64,000 nt of DNA, from the NCBI GenBank assembly GCA_964521255.1, contig CAZFRM010000011.1, forward strand, positions 94,039 through 158,038. Reading direction: 5' to 3'. Positions 61,022 through 64,000 of the stretch are shown here, in pieces. Source of the stretch: ZC4RG29 sp964521255 (GTDB lineage: Bacteria; Bacteroidota; Bacteroidia; Cytophagales; Cyclobacteriaceae). Each line of letters starts with the position of its first letter. Position 1 is the stretch's first letter. A model generated the notes under the pieces. It ran no database searches, had not been told where the DNA came from, and worked only from the letters and a program-made list of their open reading frames with translations. The translations under genes and the position numbers were made by a program.

Positions 61022-61411
61022 TTAGATATGTCTCAATATAAATTCGGCATCAATATCCAGTTTTTTATGGACAGCTTTAAGAAATACGATATCTGGTTCA
61101 CGTTTGCCAGACAAAATCTGTGAAAGCTTGGGCGCTCCTATGCCCAGTTTCTTTGCAAGTTTAGCTTGCGTTAGTTTTTGCTCCGCTCTTTTAAATTCTA
61201 CAGCTTCCTGTAAAGTTTTAGGTTTGACAGGCATGAGCTTCAATTCCTGATCTTCATAATTTTCTGCAAGCTTAGAGAGCTTTGCCAGCATAGAAGACTC
61301 ATCTTTAGATAATTTATGAAAACCACCCTTCTTTGTTGCAACGGTGAGTAAGCTTTCAATGGTGCTCAATACAACTTTATAGTCTTTTTCTGTTCTAACC
61401 CTGGTAATCAT
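61022..61411 (-). CDS. higA: HigA-type antitoxin, XRE family
   Basis: A 129-residue antitoxin with an N-terminal helical part and a C-terminal XRE helix-turn-helix (EFKRAEQKLTQAKLAKKLGI, then APKLSQILSGKREPDIVFLK). Same family as the antitoxins at 38196 and 40676. It follows the toxin gene with a 2-base gap. It sits inside the repeat array, with the cytochrome-tail copy on one side and ydjC tails on the other. Confidence 0.9.
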   Translation of the reverse strand: MITRVRTEKDYKVVLSTIESLLTVATKKGGFHKLSKDESSMLAKLSKLAENYEDQELKLMPVKPKTLQEAVEFKRAEQKLTQAKLAKKLGIGAPKLSQILSGKREPDIVFLKAVHKKLDIDAEFILRHI

Positions 61412-61413
61412 AT

Positions 61414-61707
61414 TTAAATTGTATTACAATCAATCTTATTATAATCTTTATGTGTGCCTATATAACGAATGAAAACCGTCCTTATGTTGAAGAAAATCAT
61501 GGCAACCAATCTATATCTGTTTCCCTTAATGTTAAACACATAGCGGTCGTTTCCTACATAATCTACAGAACCAAAATCCTTTTTTATATCATTTAAAGAC
61601 TTCCAGTCTTTAGCTTGAACAGTTTTCCACCAATGGTTCATTGAATCGATAGCATCTGCATGCTCTTTTCCGAATTCTACCAATATTGTCTTGGATATAA
61701 CTACCAC
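61414..61707 (-). CDS. higB: HigB-type toxin
   Basis: A 97-residue toxin with the HigB features VVISKTILVEFGKEHADAID, WKSLNDIKKDFGSVDYVGND, then RYVFNIKGNRYRLVAMIFF and the closing IRYIGTHKDYNKIDCNTI. The start codon is GTG. It is intact and, from its conserved motifs, should be an active mRNA-cleaving toxin. Its promoter lies at 61724-61759. Confidence 0.9.
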   Translation of the reverse strand: MVVISKTILVEFGKEHADAIDSMNHWWKTVQAKDWKSLNDIKKDFGSVDYVGNDRYVFNIKGNRYRLVAMIFFNIRTVFIRYIGTHKDYNKIDCNTI

Positions 61708-61723
61708 CTAACGGGATTAGTTT

Positions 61724-61759
61724 CAAAACTAAAAATAATATTTCAATTTTTGAAATATT
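61724..61759 (-). promoter_or_regulatory. Promoter and probable HigA operator of the third higBA pair
   Basis: On the minus strand a perfect -7 box TAGTTTTG (61731-61724) lies 20 bases after TTTC (61755-61752). A perfect inverted repeat AATATTTCAA-TTT-TTGAAATATT (61737-61759) overlaps the -33 region. The spacing is the same as for the pair at 40377. The toxin start is 17 bases after the box. Confidence 0.5.
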
Positions 61760-61780
61760 CAGATGCGGATCATTTCGTAA

Positions 61781-61898
61781 TTAAATCTTTATACGAGATC
61801 AAATTGTATTCCCTTCTTTTAATTCAGTTCCTTTATTTTAGGATCCTTGCTCAACGATGTTACTCCGTGGCGATTAAAGGCAATATCTTCATAGCCGA
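61781..61898 (-). pseudogene. Decayed copy of the ydjC/chbG-like gene 3' end (tail 2)
   Basis: Matches the gene 3' end in the TTAAATCTTTATACGAGATC and AGGCAATATCTTCATAGCC parts. The sequence is broken by several small changes. It is followed by module 3. Confidence 0.8.
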
Positions 61899-61974
61899 TT
61901 TTTAGGAGGCTCCTAACGGAGCCGTACACCCGTACCGAATTCAATAGCTATAAACAGGATGCTCCTACGGAGCA
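61899..61974. repeat. Palindromic module 3 (right half only)
   Basis: Contains only the GGCTCC-TAAC-GGAGCC hairpin and the right end CAGGATGCTCCTACGGAGCA. Its left half is missing and it joins tail 2 directly. Confidence 0.8.
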
Positions 61975-61984
61975 GTCGAATTTA

Positions 61985-62133
61985 GTTGCCTCTTAAATCT
62001 TTGTATGATATCAATTGTGTCCTTTCCTTTTAATTAACTACTTTTTTTAGAATCCGTCCATAATGACATTACCCATGACGATCAACGGCGCCATTTTCAC
62101 TTCATAACCGATGTGATGGAACGAAGGCTGCTT
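61985..62133 (-). pseudogene. Decayed copy of the ydjC/chbG-like gene 3' end (tail 3)
   Basis: The minus strand shows the DLRGN-stop ending and the GATATCAATTG / CATAACCGATGTGATGGAACG blocks of the gene 3' end. It runs from module 3 to module 4. Confidence 0.82.
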
Positions 62134-62290
62134 AACTCCGTAGGAGTTTCCTGTCTATAGAGATGTTGCGTCATGTGGAATCTGGCTCCGTAGGAGCCTC
62201 CCGTATTGTGGAGCTTTTTAGGAGGCTCCTAACGGAGTCGTACATCAATACCGAATTCAATAGCTATAAATAGGATGCTCCTACGGAGCA
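62134..62290. repeat. Palindromic module 4 (complete)
   Basis: 157 bases with the same four hairpins and end inverted repeat as module 2. It is followed by the first 26 bases of a further tail (GTTGCCTCTTAAATC...) before the run of N. Confidence 0.85.
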
Positions 62291-62326
62291 GTCGAATTTA
62301 GTTGCCTCTTAAATCTTTGTATGATA

Positions 62327-62426
62327 NNNNNNNNNNNNNNNNNNNNNNNNNNNNNNNNNNNNNNNNNNNNNNNNNNNNNNNNNNNNNNNNNNNNNNNNNN
62401 NNNNNNNNNNNNNNNNNNNNNNNNNN
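62327..62426. other. Assembly gap of 100 N inside the repeat array
   Basis: The run of exactly 100 N is a placeholder of unknown true length. It begins within a copy of the ydjC tail and ends within module 5, so the assembler failed on the tandem repeat. The real array may have more units. Confidence 0.95.
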
Positions 62427-62538
62427 GAATCTGGCTCCGTAGGAGCCTCCCGTATTGTGGAGCTTTTTAGGAGGCTCCTAATGGAATTGTACATTCGTAC
62501 CGAATTCAATAGCAATAAATAGGATGCTCCTACGGAGC
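62427..62538. repeat. Palindromic module 5 (left end lost in the gap)
   Basis: Contains GGCTCC-GTA-GGAGCC, the degenerate GGCTCCTAATGGAATTG hairpin (TAAT in place of TAAC and one arm changed) and the right end. It abuts the intact ydjC/chbG-like gene. Confidence 0.8.
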
Positions 62539-62549
62539 GTGTTTGAAAA

Positions 62550-63401
62550 TTATTTTCCCTTCAAATCCTTATACGATATCAACTGTATCCCTTTCTTTTT
62601 AATCAACTCCTTTATTTTAGGATCTGTCCACAAAGATGTTACACCCTGACGATCAACGGCAACATCTTCATAGCCGATGTGATGTATGGAACGCAGTTCA
62701 GGTGAATCTAATCCAGGATGATCAACAAAGAGATACGTTTTTCCAGGCTCAAGGGAGTCAAGCATTTTTATGAAGCTATCGGTTTTTTCCTGGAGGGTTT
62801 TATGTGGTCCATTGTAGCCGATGCTTGTTACTCCATACTCCGCAGGATCAATATCAAGGTTGTATTCTTTGGTGAGCCGCTTCACCATTACGCTTACTGA
62901 ATCGTTGAGGTTCGTACAACCCATGTGAGCTGAGATATGACTGATGCGTGGAATTTTTTTTAATGCCATTTCAATCTGCGCACGAAATTCCTTTTCTACA
63001 TCAGCAAGTTTCCATTTGTTCTCTTTGATGGCGAGTCCGGGATAATTTTTATTCGGCCATATCATCGGATAAAAATATCCATCAGGATCCGTGATACTTT
63101 TGCAATCTGTAAGTGGTCTCCATTTTACATTATCCCATTCGCTGGTAATGGCGAGGTGAATGCCCACATCAACATTAGGATTTTCAGCAAGCATCTTTAC
63201 CGCTTCCGGAAACCAGGGTGAAGGTACAATCACCTCAATTGAAGTTTCGATGCCTTCCCTGTAAGCTTTAATGATCGCTTCGTTGCCAGCATGCGCGTAC
63301 CCCATATCATCTCCTCTGATGATCAAACGTGTTGGCTTTTGTTGAGCGGAGCATGCTGATGCTATCAGGAGTAATTGTAGTAACAGAAAGAACTTGTTCA
63401 T
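62550..63401 (-). CDS. YdjC/ChbG-family carbohydrate deacetylase, lipoprotein
   Basis: A 283-residue protein. A lipoprotein signal (LLLIASACSAQ) is followed by the family core LIIRGDDMGYAHAGNEAIIK with the metal-binding Asp pair, VDVGIHLAITSEWDN with the metal His, then HISAHMGC and FVDHPGLDS motifs. ChbG removes acetyl groups from chito-oligosaccharides, and HpnK relatives act on other sugars; the substrate here is not known. Its 3' end is copied several times in the array downstream of it. The start lies near the end of the window's gene content. Confidence 0.88.
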   Translation of the reverse strand: MNKFFLLLQLLLIASACSAQQKPTRLIIRGDDMGYAHAGNEAIIKAYREGIETSIEVIVPSPWFPEAVKMLAENPNVDVGIHLAITSEWDNVKWRPLTDCKSITDPDGYFYPMIWPNKNYPGLAIKENKWKLADVEKEFRAQIEMALKKIPRISHISAHMGCTNLNDSVSVMVKRLTKEYNLDIDPAEYGVTSIGYNGPHKTLQEKTDSFIKMLDSLEPGKTYLFVDHPGLDSPELRSIHHIGYEDVAVDRQGVTSLWTDPKIKELIKKKGIQLISYKDLKGK

Positions 63402-63509
63402 AGAATTTATTTAAACCATTAACTGTCCCTTATTTGAATGTTTAAATTAATCACTATCCTGGATTTTCCAATTAGCATTGAGCGCATTTCAAATTGTCGC
63501 ACCATCATA

Positions 63510-63616
63510 TTAAGTTAAGAGGAATACAGCCCTCGCACGCCCTGTATCCCTAAAGAGTCAGCGCGCTGTGGTTCTCCCTTTAGGGAGTTAGAGGGCGTGT
63601 GGTGCGCTTAACTTAA
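63510..63616. repeat. Palindromic element P1
   Basis: Ends TTAAGTTAAG (63510-63519) and CTTAACTTAA (63607-63616), exact reverse complements. The core reads CCCTAAAG...GCGCGCTGT...CCCTTTAGGG. The region 63402-64000 contains no gene. Confidence 0.7.
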
Positions 63617-63699
63617 TGACATTGCCGTATATGGGACGAAATATTCTCAACAGCGACAATTTGAAATGCATCCTTAGCATTGGCTATCGGATACATATC

Positions 63700-63773
63700 A
63701 TTAGGTTAAGGTTTATTGGCCTTACCCGACCTCACTCAAAATAATCGGGACAGGTTAAGGGACTTAACTTAAT
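63700..63773. repeat. Palindromic element P2
   Basis: Ends ATTAGGTTAAG and CTTAACTTAAT, reverse complements at 10 of 11 positions, with a C/G-rich centre. Same end motif as P1. Confidence 0.6.
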
Positions 63774-63901
63774 AACGTGGATTGACTAACAAGAAATTGG
63801 AGCGAAGCATAGGGTCAGCGTATTACAGGATGCTCCATTAATGACCTCCCGGTTAGTGTCGTGTTAACAATAAAGTTTCATGTCTCCTACGCAGCCCCTA
63901 A

Positions 63902-63943
63902 CCCCTAAAGGGGCATTCCTGCGCGCTGTTTCCCCTTTAGGGG
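63902..63943. repeat. Palindromic element P3
   Basis: CCCCTAAAGGGG and CCCCTTTAGGGG pair around a GCGCGCTGTTT spacer. This matches the core of P1, so both belong to one family. It lacks the TTAAGTTAAG ends. Confidence 0.6.
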
Positions 63944-64000
63944 CTCTTGTCTATACCCATATCTTTTCTACCCACCATTTGTTTTTTTAGCTTTATATAA

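Noticed and set aside
62309..62515. Open frame running through the N run
   Set aside because: It depends on unknown bases and lies in the repeat array.
60469..62538. CRISPR array
   Set aside because: Units are near 300 bases with palindromes and gene tails, not short repeats with unique spacers; no cas genes.

Overview
The window reads as a chromosomal segment of a member of the Bacteroidota, most likely in or near the Cytophagales. The evidence is a SusC/SusD-type polysaccharide locus with BACON domains, a PorX-type regulator of type IX secretion, an lpxC-fabZ gene fusion, a hybrid two-component regulator with a beta-propeller sensor, and promoter-like TAnnTTTG boxes. There is one 100-base run of N at 62327-62426 inside a repeat array, so this is a draft assembly. 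I saw no rRNA, tRNA, CRISPR array or intact transposase.

Region by region. 0-5 kb: an OmpA/DUF937 envelope protein, a GH78 alpha-L-rhamnosidase and a small lipoprotein. 5-14 kb: a housekeeping block with an ABC ATPase, the lipid A genes lpxA, lpxC/fabZ and lpxD with an HD hydrolase gene upstream, then porX-tsaE-ald with overlapping ends. 14-22 kb: accessory genes (DUF3667, Uma2, an ABC pair) between ald and valS, then valS and an RsmF-like methyltransferase. 22-30 kb: fumarylacetoacetase, a flavin reductase, a TsdA-like dihaem cytochrome and a 1380-residue hybrid sensor. 29.5-41.5 kb: an accessory region rich in gene remnants (restriction-helicase tail, DUF1016 nuclease, tyrosine recombinase, ABC exporter tail, truncated higB) mixed with intact genes (FtsX-like permease, AraC regulator, HEXXH protein, GNAT, an AbiEii-type pair, a complete higBA). 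41.8-53.2 kb: a polysaccharide utilisation locus (GH31 with PA14, SusC, SusD, surface glycan-binding lipoprotein, BACON-BACON-GH5) best explained as a xyloglucan locus. 53.4-60.4 kb: four genes in a row of a type best known from Planctomycetes (DUF1549/DUF1553 cytochrome, DUF1501, Tat-exported beta-propeller, a mosaic membrane cytochrome). 60.4-64 kb: a repeat array carrying decayed copies of the 3' end of a ydjC/chbG-like deacetylase gene, with a higBA pair sitting inside it, then the deacetylase gene itself and three palindromic elements.

The most notable signal is structural. At several separate places the 3' end of a protein-coding gene is duplicated on the far side of accessory DNA: ald and valS (14-17.6 kb), a membrane-protein gene (31.4 and 34.1 kb), the mosaic cytochrome gene (60.4 and 61.0 kb) and the deacetylase gene (several tails, 60.6-62.3 kb). 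The ald/valS case fits a tandem duplication followed by complementary gene loss. A second notable signal is a palindromic GC-rich repeat that sits in frame inside valS and adds about 14 residues, reminiscent of the in-frame palindromic elements known from Rickettsia.

Functionally, the 41.8-53.2 kb locus would bind, cut and import a xylose-substituted glucan: the GH5 enzyme cuts the backbone at the surface, SusC/SusD and the binding lipoprotein capture and import the fragments, and GH31 removes alpha-xylose. The four-gene cytochrome/DUF1501 set and the deacetylase follow directly and may also act on a carbohydrate, but their substrate cannot be read from sequence.
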